Shown here: positions 24,006 through 35,415 of the stretch, in pieces
How positions within the stretch are numbered: the stretch's first letter is position 1
Layout of the letters: each line of letters starts with the position of its first letter
NCBI GenBank assembly: GCA_022264855.1
Contig: JABYQU010000026.1
Span: 62,001 to 126,000, forward strand
Source: Lenzites betulinus
Taxonomy: Eukaryota; Basidiomycota; Agaricomycetes; Polyporales; Polyporaceae
Direction: 5' to 3'
DNA: 64,000 nucleotides
Notes under the pieces: model-generated
What the model saw: only the letters and a program-made list of their open reading frames with translations
Databases searched by the model: none
Told to the model about the DNA's origin: nothing
Program-made: the position numbers and the translations under genes

Positions 24006-25665
24006 CTACAACTGGTCTACAGAGAGGCATTGCGTGTAAGCGTCGTTTCCGCTGGAGAGGTATGAAAGCATACTCACCCCACACGATAGGGCCGACGTAG
24101 ACGGGCTCCGGGTGGCTGGGGACGCTCTGGAATGCAGCGACAGCAGCGTCGTACGACTGGCGGATGCGCTTGGCCGCGGTGTCCTTGTTCCCCTTGGCCT
24201 CGAGTTTGACAGTCACCGCGACACCGCGGGCGGTGGCCCTGAACGTCGCCCCGGGAGAGGTCGCATCATTGAGCTGCTCGGCGAACGCGGTGGCTGCCGC
24301 CTCGTCCTCGAAGTGAACGACCGCCGTGCCGGTGGTGGCAGCAGGTGTGCCATTCTGCTTGATGCCGTTCACAGGGACGGGAACAGGTTCAGCAGACGGC
24401 TGGATCTGGGAGTTGCCTACCAAATAGTCGTTGAGTGTACGGTCAAGGTGTATATGCGAGGGGCGGGAACGTACCGAGACGGCCCTTGACGGTCAAGCTG
24501 AGCGCCTTGAAAACGGGCTTCGGCCCTCCGAAAGCGTATAAGAGCTCCAGGTACTTGTCGGACGCAGCGCGGACGGAGGCTTCTTCACCAGTAGCAAACT
24601 CGGCCTCTATGATGACAGAGACGGCGCTGCCGGTCTTGGAAACTTCCCAGCCTGCAAATCCAACCGGCTTGTGAGCGACCAGGTAGTCCGCGAACGTGGC
24701 AGCGGCATCTCCATCGGCCAACTCGACCGCAGCCACGACAGGAACGGTACACGTGAGGGCGCCGCTCCCGCCCGCAGGGGCGTTGAAAGACTGCGTGATG
24801 AGCGCAAGAGTGGCGGCGTCCGGCTCGGGGATGGAGAAGCTGTTTTCGATGAAGTTGTAGGTCATGGGCAACACAGGTTGGTCGCCGTTGAGGATCCAGA
24901 CACCTGCACCGCTGTCGGAGATCTTGTACAACAGGCTTTGTCCGGGAACTCTGGTGAAATCGACCTAATGATACATGGGAGCTCGAAGTCAGTCCCGAGA
25001 TATATTCACTCAAGCAAAGGATATGGACAGTACCTCAATTGCCTCGCTCGATGCCGCAAGGATCATGGTGCCCGAGGTCACCTCGGTGGCGAACCAAACC
25101 ATGACAGTCTCGATAGGCTGGAGGGTGATCGAACCGAGCACGAAGGGGTTCTGCGAGACGTAGAAAGGGCTGTACTTTCCGTTCAGGTAGGAGTTCAGAC
25201 CGATGTTGATCGGGCGGTAGTTGTTCTGCACAGTGAGCTTGCCGCTTGTGTCAATGCGGCCGCCCGCAGGCCCCATGACCCCGTACTGGTCCAAAGTCGC
25301 AATTTGGCCTAGACGGAGGGGAATAAGCATTGGGTGAGAGTGAAGGAATGCGGACCGCCGAGACGTACCCGACTTGATGCCCTCCGCGTTGGTCGATGCT
25401 TGAACGCGTGCGCCGGACTCGAACTTCTCGGATCCAAACACCTCGAACTTGGTCTGCCACGCGAAGTCGTTGTTGTAGAGTACACTGGTAGTACGTCATC
25501 AGAAATAGCATCCCCAAGAGTCAACAAGCGCACTCACTCGCCGCCTTGCCAGATGACGGTGTACGAGTTGTTGACCTTCTTGGCAATGCAGAGCTTGTAT
25601 CCCGCCTTGATGAGAATCGGGAGCGCGGCAGTGTCGATGCGAACGTTCAGTTTGTATTCAGACAT
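24006..25665 (-). CDS. Family member B (type 1, 452 aa), unknown function
   Basis: Exons on the minus strand: 25538-25665, 25369-25484, 25034-25308, 24475-24964, 24078-24416 and 24006-24016, 1359 nt in frame. The first three exons give the N-module (MSEYKLNVRIDTAALPILIK, GYKLCIAKKVN, NIGLNSYLNGKYSPFYVS, ETVMVWFATEVTSG). Exon 4 adds VLPMTYNFIENSFSIPEPD and the first C-terminal repeat (ADGDAAATFADYLVAHKP to YAFGGPKPVFKALSLTV). Exon 5 begins with a short linker and carries the second repeat (GTAVVHFEDEAAATAFAEQL to PEPVYVGPIVW). The 11-nt last exon encodes DQL-stop after an interrupted codon. No secretion signal. It is divergent to type 2 gene C across 1.2 kb. Gene G is its inverted duplicate. 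Function not recognised. Confidence 0.85.
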
Positions 25666-26860
25666 GTTGAGAGTTGCTGATGTCCAGTGCAGAGGGGTTT
25701 GTGCAGATGCGATGGGGATGAGAGACGATGGCCTCCTCTGTTCGCGCACCTGGCTTTTATACGCTTTCTCCATGGGCCCCGCGAGCAGGTGTGCAGACAC
25801 ACATGCCAGTGGCCGCGCTTCGAGAACAAGTGCTTCGGTGCTTCGCGCATGACAGACTCCGGTGTACACAAAGAGGCGGTCTGTTCATTTGGAATTGGCA
25901 CTGACGGGCCGAGAAGCGACTGCCACCACAGACAGATGGGTCCCAGGGCTGTGACATGGGGCTAGCATTGAAGGACACCGTGGCGCTCTCCGTCGTTCCT
26001 AGTGCGCACCCAAATCGGGCGATCCCTATACGAGGCGTCCTAATTTGGCAACAGGTGTTTCGTACCGCCGTGCCGGGGGAGGGTCAAATGCGGACTTGAG
26101 CGTCTGCAGGTGCCGTCTTCTTGCCTTCGTCTTCGCGGGCAAGTGACCGCTATACAGTAGGTTGTGTTCTGTGACATTCTGAAACGCTAGATCGTGCGTA
26201 GCGTTCGCTCACGGGCCGTGGAGTGCAGCTTGGACCTAGAGGGCGCTATGTCCATAGTCCCGCGCCGCTTGGGGCCCGTACCTATTATTGAGAATTACGA
26301 CAGTCTCGGCCGTAGTTGCAGTGCCTGGCTTCATAGTAGACAAGGCAGCTGTTCGACGTTTAGCTTCGGCTGCCATAGTGCTCGAGAGGCACCTACGCGT
26401 ATGACAACGGGGATAACGCTGTCCGGTGCTATAATGAGCATCTTGGAGGAACATCGTCTGCGACTGAATGGGCGAGACAACGTCGACGCTCCTTCACCCA
26501 CCCATTAGCACCGGGAGCACACACGGCCGCTGTCGCTTCCCTGCGGCGCACGACGCATTCGTGTTACGAGCGTGCTCGACGTCGTGCAACCGCGACACGC
26601 TGTCCCACTGGTGCAACACTTCTCGACCCTAGAAGCCCGGTGCATACGGATGCCGAATGTTGCACCAGGGACAAGGGCGACAGCGGGTACACGACCGGTT
26701 CTTGTATACGCCGTAGCACTTCTCGTCTCAGGTGGACTGCGTACGGCAAAGTCAGAGAGTCCTTGAGACGCAGGATGGCATAAATACCAGGGCGTCGAGG
26801 AGCCACCCACCATCGCCAACACAGCACTCCTCACCCGAACGCCTATCCTCCACAAGCACC
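25666..26860. promoter_or_regulatory. Shared divergent promoter region of genes B and C
   Basis: The 1195 bp between the two start codons hold no supported gene. TATA boxes face outwards: TATAAAAG (minus strand, 25754-25761), 89 bp from the B start, and CATAAATA (plus strand, 26779-26786), 75 bp from the C start. The same arrangement is preserved in the inverted copy at 55479-56675, and a non-identical equivalent separates D from E. Co-regulation of the two genes is an inference from this layout. Confidence 0.65.
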
Positions 26861-28102
26861 ATGTCCGACTTCTATCTCTCCGTCCACGTGAACCCCAACG
26901 ACCTGGCCACCCTCAAAGCGGCTGGCTACAAGCTGTGCATCGCGAAGAAGGTCAACAACAAGTACAACACGGTCTGGAAGGGAGGCAGGTTGGTGCTCAC
27001 GATTTCCCTAGCCCTACTCCTCCGCCTGTCTGACGGATACCTATAGCTTCCTCGCCCACAACCAGTTCAAGTGGACCAGCAGGTACGAGGTCTTTGCGAC
27101 GGAGACCTTCGAAGATGGCGCCCTTGTCTCTGAGTCTACCGATACCCCTGAGATCAAGTATGGTAAGACACCGTTCATTATCCGAGTCGACGATACATAC
27201 CGGGTGCTCACCGATCGCTCTCCGCGTAGGTCAAAGCTGCTTGCTTGACAAAGTGGGAAACATGGGCAACGCGAAGGGCACGCCGAACACATCCGGCACC
27301 TTCTCCGTCATCAACCAGTACATGGCGATGAACATCGGCGTCAGAGGCTACCTCGGGGGCAAGTTCTCGCCCATCTTCGTCAGCCCAGAGAAACTGGTCA
27401 CTGGCAAGATCGACCTCACGCCCGTCGAGAGCGTCCTCGTCTGGTTTGACACTACGCACGTTACCAGCACGATCATCACCAGCGCCATCTCGAACACAAT
27501 GGAGGTAAGCAGGCCGTTCTTGCAGCGTTAAGGCTACATTAGCTCACCTAGCGCGTTTCCCAAGGTCGAGTTCACGGGCGGGAAAGCCACCCGCTCGGTC
27601 TCGTACGCAGGCGGCGCGTGGCTCCTCGACCACCAGCTCCGCCTCGCAGCGACCTACGACCCCCAGACCAACCTCTTCGCAGCCGAGAAGCCGAGCCAGC
27701 CGCTCTTGCGCAAGATGGCAAGCTTCATCAACGACCGCAGCCTTATAGGCTACACCGACACCGCCTTCAAGGCTACCGTCGAGTTCAGCGAGGCGGATGT
27801 GGAGGCTGGTGTCCCGCAGGCCTTCGCCGACTACGCAAAGGGGGCGCGCCCGTCCGGGCTGGAGCAGTGGGGGGTCTCGACGGAGCACAGCGCCGTCGTG
27901 GTGCGTCTGGCCCTCGAAGAAGACTACGAGGATGCTACGGGGGCGGAAAAGACTGAGACCCCTAACGCGTTCTTGAGCATTATCCCCGGATGGACCGGTG
28001 CGGCGTACAAGAAGCTCACCTTTGAGGCTCCCGAGACTGCTGGTGAGCGTTCTTCGTCGCATCGTCACTAGTCTGCCGCTGACAAATATCTCTGCAGCTT
28101 GA
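26861..28102 (+). CDS. Family member C (type 2, 333 aa), unknown function
   Basis: Exons 26861-26988, 27047-27162, 27230-27504, 27565-28042 and 28098-28102 total 1002 nt in frame. Exon 5 is five bases (CT plus TGA), giving ..ETAA-stop. Exons 1-3 have the same sizes as in gene B (128, 116, 275 nt) and encode the N-module: MSDFYLSVHVNPNDLATLKA, GYKLCIAKKVN, NIGVRGYLGGKFSPIFVS and ESVLVWFDTTHVTS. Exon 4 encodes a linker (WLLDHQLRLAATYDPQTNLF) and a single C-terminal repeat (TAFKATVEFSEADVEAGVPQ to AYKKLTFEAPE). The second repeat of type 1 is absent. No signal peptide. Partner of divergent gene B; gene F is a virtually identical inverted copy. Function not recognised. Confidence 0.85.
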
Positions 28103-28413
28103 AATATCTGGTATTCATATGCTGGAGACACTGCTACGTCTTGCTATGGCATCTTGGGATGTTTCGTGCTGTTTACGCACATGGTCTATGATGTCCTTGT
28201 CAGCTAGTACATCCTGAATCGATATGGGATTATGCGTACATTAAGGACATTGGGGCAACTATGCACAGGGAATATGACTCCGCCGTATGCGTCTTCACAG
28301 TGCTAAGCCGATAGCAATGATTTGAATCTTAATGTTCATTTATATACGCCAGATCGGCGGGAATATGAGGGCAAGTGCGGTTTTGAACACTATTCTTCGG
28401 GATAGGCTTATGA
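28103..28413. other. Convergent intergenic of C and the J-protein gene
   Basis: About 310 bp of lower GC between two convergent stop codons. No gene seen. Repeated inverted at 53926-54236. Confidence 0.6.
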
Positions 28414-29269
28414 CTATGATGTAGATATTGAAGGCGAGTCCTTGTCTATGGAGAGTTTCCGTGCTTCGATGTCATCAAGTGATGCCGATGTTTCGGCGCG
28501 CGTAATGCTTCTGCGAGTATTCTTGCTCTCTGAGAGCGCTCGTGCGCGAGTGGTGTAGGTCTGAAAGACGAACAGAGCAACCGTCTTTTCCACCGTTCTG
28601 GTTAGATCGAGAGTATTCATCGCAGTGTGCCGTAACGCACCAGAACGACTGCACCAAGCATGATGCGCTCCTTCCACCGGTCGTCCAGGCCGACGTTCAT
28701 CTCCGCCCGCTTCATCTGTCTTGCTCTCCACATTGCGGTGCTCAAATCATGGTAGGATGCTCGCGGGCCAGAACTTGAGCCTTCTTCCGCGCTCATGCCG
28801 TCCACCGAAGACGCAGTTTTCTTCCCGGAGAGGACAGCATACGCAGACGCAATGGCTTGGAAGCGGGCATGCGCCGCCTCAGGAGATATACCTCCAGCAC
28901 TTGCAACGGGCGAGTCCGGATGGTATATGCGAACAAGGTCGTAATCTGCTCTCGCACATTGTCAGATATCGCATGGCCACAATTGGGGGACAACAGAACG
29001 GACGCACACCGGGCTTTCACGTCTGCGCGTGTCGCACTCCGAGGAAGGTGGAAGATTTGGTGAGGTGTTGGATGGGTGTTCTTGGGGAATGGGTATGGGT
29101 TTGCGCTTGTAGATGCAGCTCTGCTCGGGCCTGACGAAACGGTCACTCGTGCGATACACGGCGTGCGCAGTGGGCGAGAGGCGCGAGACGTCGCGAGTAG
29201 TGGTAAGCTTCGAGCATTGCTAGTGTGGTAGCGGAGATTCAATGTGTTTCTTAGACAGGCTTGAAACAT
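28414..29269 (-). CDS. J-domain (DnaJ-like) protein, probably mitochondrial, 245 aa
   Basis: Three exons on the minus strand (29008-29269, 28641-28945, 28414-28584 by mirror of the right-arm copy), 738 nt in frame. The N-terminus is rich in Arg/Ser and lacks acidic residues (MFQACLRNTLNLRYHTSNAR), as expected for a mitochondrial presequence. A J-domain follows: PTPHQIFHLPRSATRADVKA, then YYDLVRIYHPDSP with the HPD motif at residues 96-98, and FQAIASAYAVLSG. A hydrophobic segment at about 181-198 (LGAVVLTVALFVFQTY) suggests a membrane anchor, and the tail is charged. J proteins stimulate Hsp70 ATPase through HPD. This copy has an intact HPD, whereas the right-arm copy at 53070-53925 does not. 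The family fits short membrane-anchored fungal J proteins; the exact orthologue is not identified. Confidence 0.8.
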
Positions 29270-29744
29270 TAGACTGAAGCGAATCTTAAATTACAGTCTA
29301 TAGAGCCACCTTCGAGGAGGAAGAGCCAAAGATCGCAAGAAAGCAAAACAGACAAGGTAGAGTGAGCAGGAGCAAGCCCCGGCCGCTTCGGAATGAGCGC
29401 TTGGATCCAGATAGATCTAGATTTCAGGGTCGGCATGTGCCGGACACCAGACCGGCCTTTGCCGCTCAGCGACATGAGCCTGCGGACGGGTTCAAGTTTG
29501 TCGCGAGTTCATCTAATACTGTAGCCACCACCGCTACAGTCTCCCTATTCTTGAAGCAAGGTCACTTGATGTATGGTTTAAGGATGTCATCACGTCGTCT
29601 CAAGACTGACACCACTTTCAGACGTTTCACATCATGTTCAAACCCTACAGCATACTATATGTAACAAAAATGAGATTGCTTTCTCTCATGCGAACCTCCC
29701 AAGAAGTAGAGCACAGCTTCCAATAGATCAAAACAACGGAATCT
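29270..29744. other. Intergenic; inner boundary of inverted repeat
   Basis: Homology to the right arm ends at about 29477, just after GGTCGGCATGTGCCG. The rest up to the end of gene D shows no gene. Confidence 0.6.
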
Positions 29745-31014
29745 TCAGGCTGCGCAAACTCCGTCAGCTATAGGCCGACACTTTGGGTATCCCGTAGCAA
29801 GGAACTTACCGTTAGTCTCGGGAGCTTCAAAGGTGAGCTTCGTGTACTGTGCGCCAGTCCATCCGTTCAGAATGCTCAAGAACTTGTAAGGGACCCTCTT
29901 CGTGGCTGCCGCCGAAGCGTTGTCGTCCCCGTCAATCTTCAAGTATGCCACGACCGCGTCGCCTTGACTAGAGACGTTCCACTCCTCCAGCCCGTCCGGT
30001 CGTGCACCCTTCGCATACTCCTCGAACGTCTGAACAACACCGGCCTGCACTTCTGCATCGCTGAACTCGAGAGTCGCCTTGAATGCAGAGGTATCGCCTA
30101 TCGCCTTGTTCTGAGAGTTCAAGAGGCTCGCCATCTTGAGCAGCAGCGGCGGGCTTGGCTTCTCGACCTCGAACAAGTTCGTCTGGGGATCAAACGTCGC
30201 AGCAAGACGAAGCTGGCCGTCTAGAGACCATGCGCCCGTACCCGGGCTGCCAGGCGTGCTAGCGTACGTGACGGAACGCGTGGCGATTCCACCCGTGAAG
30301 TCGACCTTGATGCATGTGCAAGGTGAGTCAATAACAGTAGCATATCGGTCCATTTCGCGGTCACTCACCTCAATCGTGTTCGAGATAGACTTGGTAATAA
30401 TGGTGCTGGTAACGTGCGTAATATCGAGCCAGACGAGGACAGTCTCGATGGGCGTGAGATTGACGCTGCCTGTGACGAGCGGCTTTGGGCTGACGAAGAT
30501 GGGCGAGAACGTGCCACCAAGGTAGCCCATGACGCCGATGTTTATCGCCGCGTAAAGGTTGTCGACACTGAAAGTGCCGGATTCGTCCGGCGTCCCTTTC
30601 GCATTGCCCATGCTCCCATTCTTGTCGATGGTCGCTGTTTGGCCTATGGGAGGATTCGATGTTACCCGTCAGTAGCATATAGGTACGTGCTAGCAACGGC
30701 ACCCAAACGATGACTTACCGAACTTGATCTCAGGGGTTTCAGTTGAAGCAGTAACCAGTGCACCGTCCGCGAAGGTGTCTGTTCCGAAGACCTCATATCT
30801 GCTGGTCCACTGGAACTGGTTATGGACGAGGAAGCTAAGAGGAGAACGTCAGTAAGGCAGCTCGCTGGGAGGTTCGGGTTCATTACCTGCTTCCCCTCCA
30901 TACGGTATTATAAGTATTGTTGACCTTTTTAGCAATACAGAGCTTGTATCCAGCCGTCTTCAAAGCGCTTAAGTCGGTGGGGTCGACGTTTACGGTGAGA
31001 GAGAAGGTTGACAT
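29745..31014 (-). CDS. Family member D (type 2, 339 aa), unknown function
   Basis: Minus-strand exons 30887-31014, 30719-30834, 30369-30643, 29810-30305 and 29745-29749, 1020 nt in frame. The 5-nt final exon (CC plus TGA) gives ..ETNA-stop. The first three exon sizes (128, 116, 275) equal those of B and C. N-module motifs: MSTFSLTVNVDPTDLSALKT, GYKLCIAKKVN, NIGVMGYLGGTFSPIFVS, ETVLVWLDITHVTS. There is one C-terminal repeat (SAFKATLEFSDAEVQAGVVQ to YTKLTFEAPET). It is a diverged paralogue of C, not a recent copy. A TATAAAAG lies at 31095-31102, 81 bp upstream. It is divergent to type 1 gene E across 1.0 kb. Function not recognised. Confidence 0.85.
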
Positions 31015-32036
31015 GTCAGCGAGGGAAGACGACTTTGTTGCGAAAGCGGATTTGACGTGTGGTTATGGGTGGTGAGTGGCTACGCCCTCTCCCACTTTTA
31101 TACCTTTTCGAACGCTGTCTGAGCTTCATCACATACAGCCCAAGTCTACCGCCATCCTACGAACACACAAGGTGGGACGTCCTCAGCCCGAGATCCGCAC
31201 TTCTCATGCATGGAAACCGTGCTAGCGTCTTCGGTGTGGCCCTTTCCAGACACTAGACGTTGCCACGCCGGTATATCAGCGTCGGGGATGCGCTCCCGTC
31301 TAGGACAGCGTGTTAAGCCCGGACAATGTTGCGCACAACCCCATCAGTAGCGCGTCCGGCGTAGCTGAAAGTGGGCAGCGACCATGGATAATCCCGGCGT
31401 CAAGACCCATGGAATGTTCAGTTTTCGTGTGTGGGCTTGTCCAACCTGCCACTCAGCCGTGTACGTTGTTCGCTTACAATCACTGATGATACCTAGTCGG
31501 ATTGCGGTCAAAGTACTGATGCTACTCAAACGCTGAAGAGGCACCCCTATACAACGACAACGCAGTCGAATACCAGGGTCCTCGTGTGCGGAAGTACTAC
31601 GATATACTTCCTATGCGCTGACAAAACATACCATATTGAGACCGTTTTGTACAGGCCTTGCCGCTTCTAAGCGTGCAATTATGTCCGAAAACGCCGTGCC
31701 CGTCAAGTCGAAGCTGTTTGCACAAGTCATGCAATGGAACGCATCAGTCCGGGGTAGCAGCCACTGTTCGGTTACTCACGCTAGTCCCGGTCTCGACACC
31801 GGGATCGCCGATCGAAGAGGCTGTCCTTCGTGGAACGCGAAGTGTAGTCCACACAAGGTGGGACAGTGCACTACTAGGCATCTTACCGAGCCATGAGCTG
31901 CATGGTAGGTGTCGCGCTGTATAAAGGGAGGGTGCATAAGCTGAGAGCGACAGCATCTCGTCGTTCTCTACCAACAGGTCCCTCGTACAGTTCCAACATC
32001 TCGCAGCTCTCCAAAGCCCTCTCAGCCTCCACCATC
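31015..32036. promoter_or_regulatory. Shared divergent promoter region of genes D and E
   Basis: The 1022 bp between the two ATGs hold no supported gene. TATA boxes point both ways: TATAAAAG on the minus strand (31095-31102) for D, and TATAAAGG on the plus strand (31920-31927) for E. The sequence is not obviously alignable with the B-C promoter, so the layout rather than the sequence is conserved. Confidence 0.65.
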
Positions 32037-33675
32037 ATGGATTACAGCCTGACCGTCAGCATCGACACTGGTATCCTCCCTACTTTAATCAATGCGGGAT
32101 ACAAGCTCTGCATTGCCAAGAAAGTCAACGGAGTTTACACGGTAATCTGGCAAGGCAGCAAGTAAGAGTTCCTTTAATACACTCTTGCCGTCGTTCTGAT
32201 CATTCCCAGTGTACTCCCCAACGACCAATTTTCGTGGTCCGCGAAGTACCAGGTATACGGTTCCATCGCGTTCAATTCCGGGGCACTCGTCCGCGCCACG
32301 ACTAACGTGCAAAACATCATGTCAGGTAGGTGTTGCGTTGAAATGATTCATTCCGTACTAACTTGCTCTTGCCACCCACACAAGGGGAAACCTGCGTTCT
32401 GGACAATTTTGGGATCATGAACCCTGCTAGCGGCTCCTCGGACGACAGCGGCATCTTTACCGTGCAGAACAACTACGGACTGATCAACATCGCCACGAAT
32501 TCCTATGTCAACGGCACATACGCCCCTTCCTATGTCTCCACGAACCCCGTCGTCTCGGGCCCAAACACACTTCAGCCCATCGAGACGGTCATGGTGTGGT
32601 TCGAGACCAATGTCACCACGGGCACCATGATTCTCGACGCCTCTAGCCAGGCTATCGAGGTACATCTCACCCCATCCATTCTGAGGGATGTTCTCAAATA
32701 ACATTGCGTCAGGTTGATTTCACTAGCATTCCAACCCACACCCTGCTGTACAAGGTGCCCGACGGCGGCTCTCCTGGGGCGGGCGTGTGGTACCTCGACA
32801 ACGACCAGGCCGTGCTGCCCATGACCTACAACCGGCTCTCCAACAGCTTCTCGATCCCCGAGCCGAACGACGCCACACTCGCGCTCCTGACCGACTTCCT
32901 GAACGCGCCGTCTCACGTCGGCGCCCCCCACGCGTTCACCGTACCCATCGTAGCTACGGCGGAGTTCGCGACGATTCAGGTCGCTGCTTCCTTTAAGGAC
33001 TACCTGACCGCCCACAGACCGGATGGGTTCGCGAGCTGGGAGGTGTCGAAGACAGCGAACTCCGTCTCTGTCGCTATGCAGGTCGCAGTTGCTGCCGACG
33101 AAGAAGCCGCCGTGCGCGCTGCTTCAGACAAGTACCTCGAGATCGTGTACGACTTCGGGGGGCCGAAGTTCAAGGAGCTCCGCTTGACTGTGGAGGGCCG
33201 CCCCGGTATGATATGTACATCGCTTCTGACGCGATGCACGGACTGACTCGCGTTCGGTAGTCGACCCCATCGCCCCCGTCGGACCAACCAAGCCCACTCA
33301 ACCCGGCGATCCGACCCTAGGTGGAACCATGGGCAACGGGAACTGCGGCACCACCACCGGAACGGCCATCGTCCGCTTCCAAGACCAAGGGGCGGCGGCC
33401 ACGTTCGCTGAGCAGATCAACGAGTCGACCTCTCCCGGCACGACGTTCAACGCTACTGCCCGCGGTGTTGCAGTGACCTTGAAACTCGAGGCCAAGGGAC
33501 AGCACGATGTCGCGCGCAAGCGGATCCGCCAGGCGTACGAGGCTGCTATGGCTGCGTTCCAGGGCATCCCGGGTCAGCCTCAGCCTATCTACGTCGGCCC
33601 GATCGTGTGGGGTACGTGGTTTCCTCAGCCATTCAGAAGGATGCTTACACGTGACCCTGCTCTGCAGATCAGTGA
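32037..33675 (+). CDS. Family member E (type 1, 455 aa), unknown function
   Basis: Exons 32037-32161, 32210-32325, 32385-32659, 32713-33205, 33261-33611 and 33668-33675, 1368 nt in frame; the last exon (8 nt) gives ..VW-D-Q-stop. N-module: MDYSLTVSIDTGILPTLINA, GYKLCIAKKVN, NIATNSYVNGTYAPSYVS, ETVMVWFETNVTTG. Exon 4 carries VLPMTYNRLSNSFSIPEPN and repeat 1 (TVPIVATAEFATIQVAASFK to FKELRLTVEG). Exon 5 has a Pro/Gly-rich linker (PIAPVGPTKPTQPGDPTLGG) and repeat 2 (GTAIVRFQDQGAAATFAEQI to QPIYVGPIVW). Clear paralogue of B and G. No signal peptide. Divergent partner is D, and F-box ii lies convergent only 206 bp beyond its stop. Confidence 0.85.
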
Positions 33676-33881
33676 ACCACCCGTCGCAGCGTGCATGCGA
33701 AGGTTCGCTGGCGCAATAGGGTTGACGAGGCTCCGGTTTCGAAGATGCAAGTGATACGCTGCTCTGTCGGCCGCTCGAGCATTGGGCGAGCTATGCCTAC
33801 ATAAATTTCTTGGTAGTTTCAAATATGAACACCAGTCATAGTGTGCTAAGCCTGAGTGCTATCAATCATACCTCCTGGCGT

Positions 33882-35111
33882 TCAAGACTTTTCCTCCACC
33901 CAGAAACCATCACCGCCCGTCAACCGCTCCAACCAGTCCCCATAGGCATCCAAAGCGTACGCGCGAGCAAACACGTCGTCCATATGCGCGTGAGGAATTG
34001 CGCGCACATCCCCCCGCGCGGCGCACAGATCCGAAATCTGCTGCAACTCGTCGAGCATCTCGGCGTGTCGAGTGAGAGGATTATAGCCGAATCCCGGGGC
34101 CCCGACCGGCGGCGGGCACGGCTCCATCACCAGCACTTGCACGCTGGGGTACGTGCGGGGGGCCGGGGAGGGCGGTGGGGTTGGTGTGGGGAGCCGTCCT
34201 GGGACGTCCATGAAAAGGGGCGTCGTGGGCAGCTGGAGGACCACCCCTACCGCGCGCGCGAGCTCCTCAACGTGCCTCTCATTTATGCATGTTAATCCGA
34301 GGTGAGTGACGCGCGGTGCCTGATCAACCCACCGCGCAAAGGAAAGATCACGCCACATGTGTTGAGATAGAATGTGCAGATGGGTGAGCGCGGGGAACAG
34401 CGGGCTAGCGTCCGGTGATCCCGTGAAGAGCGAAATGTGATCATCGACGTTGACGAGCGTGAGTTCGCGCAGAACGGCGAAGGGCTTGTCGAGCATGGAC
34501 GGGCAAAGTATGTCCGCATCGTTAACTCCCGTATCGATGGCAAGAGACAGCAAGTCGGGCGCAACCAGCTGGAAAAGTCTCTGTGTTGCTGCTCGGTATT
34601 CTGGAGATGTCCTTGGGTCGGGCGGCGGGGAGTTGCTCCTGTCCTCGCGCGGAAACATCGCGACTGGGGAGTCGTATGAGTCGTCCATGATGTACTCGAC
34701 GTCCTCGTTGTCTTCGTCCGACCACTCCTCTCCGCGTTTTGGGAACCGCACTCGCCAAGATAACGAGAACACGAACTCCCGTCTCCGCTGCCACCATCCA
34801 GGAGACGGCGATAGAGACCGCGAGCGCCGTTCCTGAAGTGAGCCCTTCGGGAGGCTGTCCGGGTAGGTCAGATACAAGTGTCGGATGTGCGGCTTGTCCC
34901 CGAGAGAAGCGTCGCATTCACGTTCGTACAGCGCGACGAACGCCCGGAAGCGGCGAGGGGTGGCGACCAGCGAGATCGAGTGGAACCGTGCCGTTCGAGA
35001 AGCCGCGCGGATGACCTTCGACGTAAGTGAGAGGGCGACGCCGGTGGGCCCGCCGTCGGTGCATGCAAAGGCGAATATCCTTTGCAATGTCTCCAGAGGC
35101 AGCGTGTCCAT
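33882..35111 (-). CDS. F-box-like protein (F-box ii, 409 aa)
   Basis: Single exon. I chose the ATG at 35111 because MDTLPLETLQRIFAFACTDG aligns with the start of F-box i; an upstream in-frame ATG at 35180 would add 23 residues. The F-box-like N-terminus is followed by LSLTSKVIRAASRTARFHSI and an acidic, serine-rich middle (SDEDNEDVEYIMDDS). After SPEYRAATQRLFQLVAPDLL come leucine-rich segments (FAVLRELTLVNVDD, FPALTHLHIL, VTHLGLTCINERHVEEL), a proline-rich linker and the tail YALDAYGDWLERLTGGDGFW. It converges on gene E with a 206-bp gap. The 5' 470 bp are repeated at 46273-46732. Expected to act as an SCF-type substrate adaptor, by family inference. Confidence 0.8.
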   Translation of the reverse strand: MDTLPLETLQRIFAFACTDGGPTGVALSLTSKVIRAASRTARFHSISLVATPRRFRAFVALYERECDASLGDKPHIRHLYLTYPDSLPKGSLQERRSRSLSPSPGWWQRRREFVFSLSWRVRFPKRGEEWSDEDNEDVEYIMDDSYDSPVAMFPREDRSNSPPPDPRTSPEYRAATQRLFQLVAPDLLSLAIDTGVNDADILCPSMLDKPFAVLRELTLVNVDDHISLFTGSPDASPLFPALTHLHILSQHMWRDLSFARWVDQAPRVTHLGLTCINERHVEELARAVGVVLQLPTTPLFMDVPGRLPTPTPPPSPAPRTYPSVQVLVMEPCPPPVGAPGFGYNPLTRHAEMLDELQQISDLCAARGDVRAIPHAHMDDVFARAYALDAYGDWLERLTGGDGFWVEEKS

Positions 35112-35415
35112 GGCGGTTGTGGTCAGAGGGACGTACCTAGATTTATTTCTCTTATAGGAAGCTATCGGCAGACGCCGCATGGTTAGCAGCTGCGGTCTGT
35201 TCAGCCTCGGGTACCCCTGCGGGCATGGCCATTAGTCACTAATCAGGCCTTCAGGTAGCGTGCCTAGTCAGGAGCCGGGCGCAACTGGTCATCCGACTCA
35301 AAGTGTCCACATTGCCCGTACTGACGCTCTTCATCGTCATAAACAATCATCTCAAAAGTGGCTGGTGTCACAATGTACAATTGCACCAATTCCCACTGCG
35401 TTCGGCCGCAGTGAC
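35112..35415. other. Intergenic between F-box ii and AKR1
   Basis: Upstream region of F-box ii and 3' flank of AKR1. No gene seen. Duplicated at 46733-47036. Confidence 0.6.

Larger units (their letters stand above)
23690..29477. repeat. Left arm of a 5.8-kb inverted repeat
   Basis: Reverse-complement match to 52872-58650. Paired coordinates sum to 82339-82341 over the whole length, so indels are very few. The arm holds gene B, gene C and a J-domain protein gene. The inner end is at about 29477/52872 and includes a 7-bp indel (ATTTCAG, only in this arm). The loop between arms is 23.4 kb. Identity is highest over C and the J protein and lowest at the outer end and in exon 4 of B. Confidence 0.9.

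Noticed and set aside
25334..25852. Open frames antisense to family members (for example 25334-25852, 24671-25312, 27544-28131)
   Set aside because: They are shadows of spliced genes B and C with no independent start, splice or domain support.
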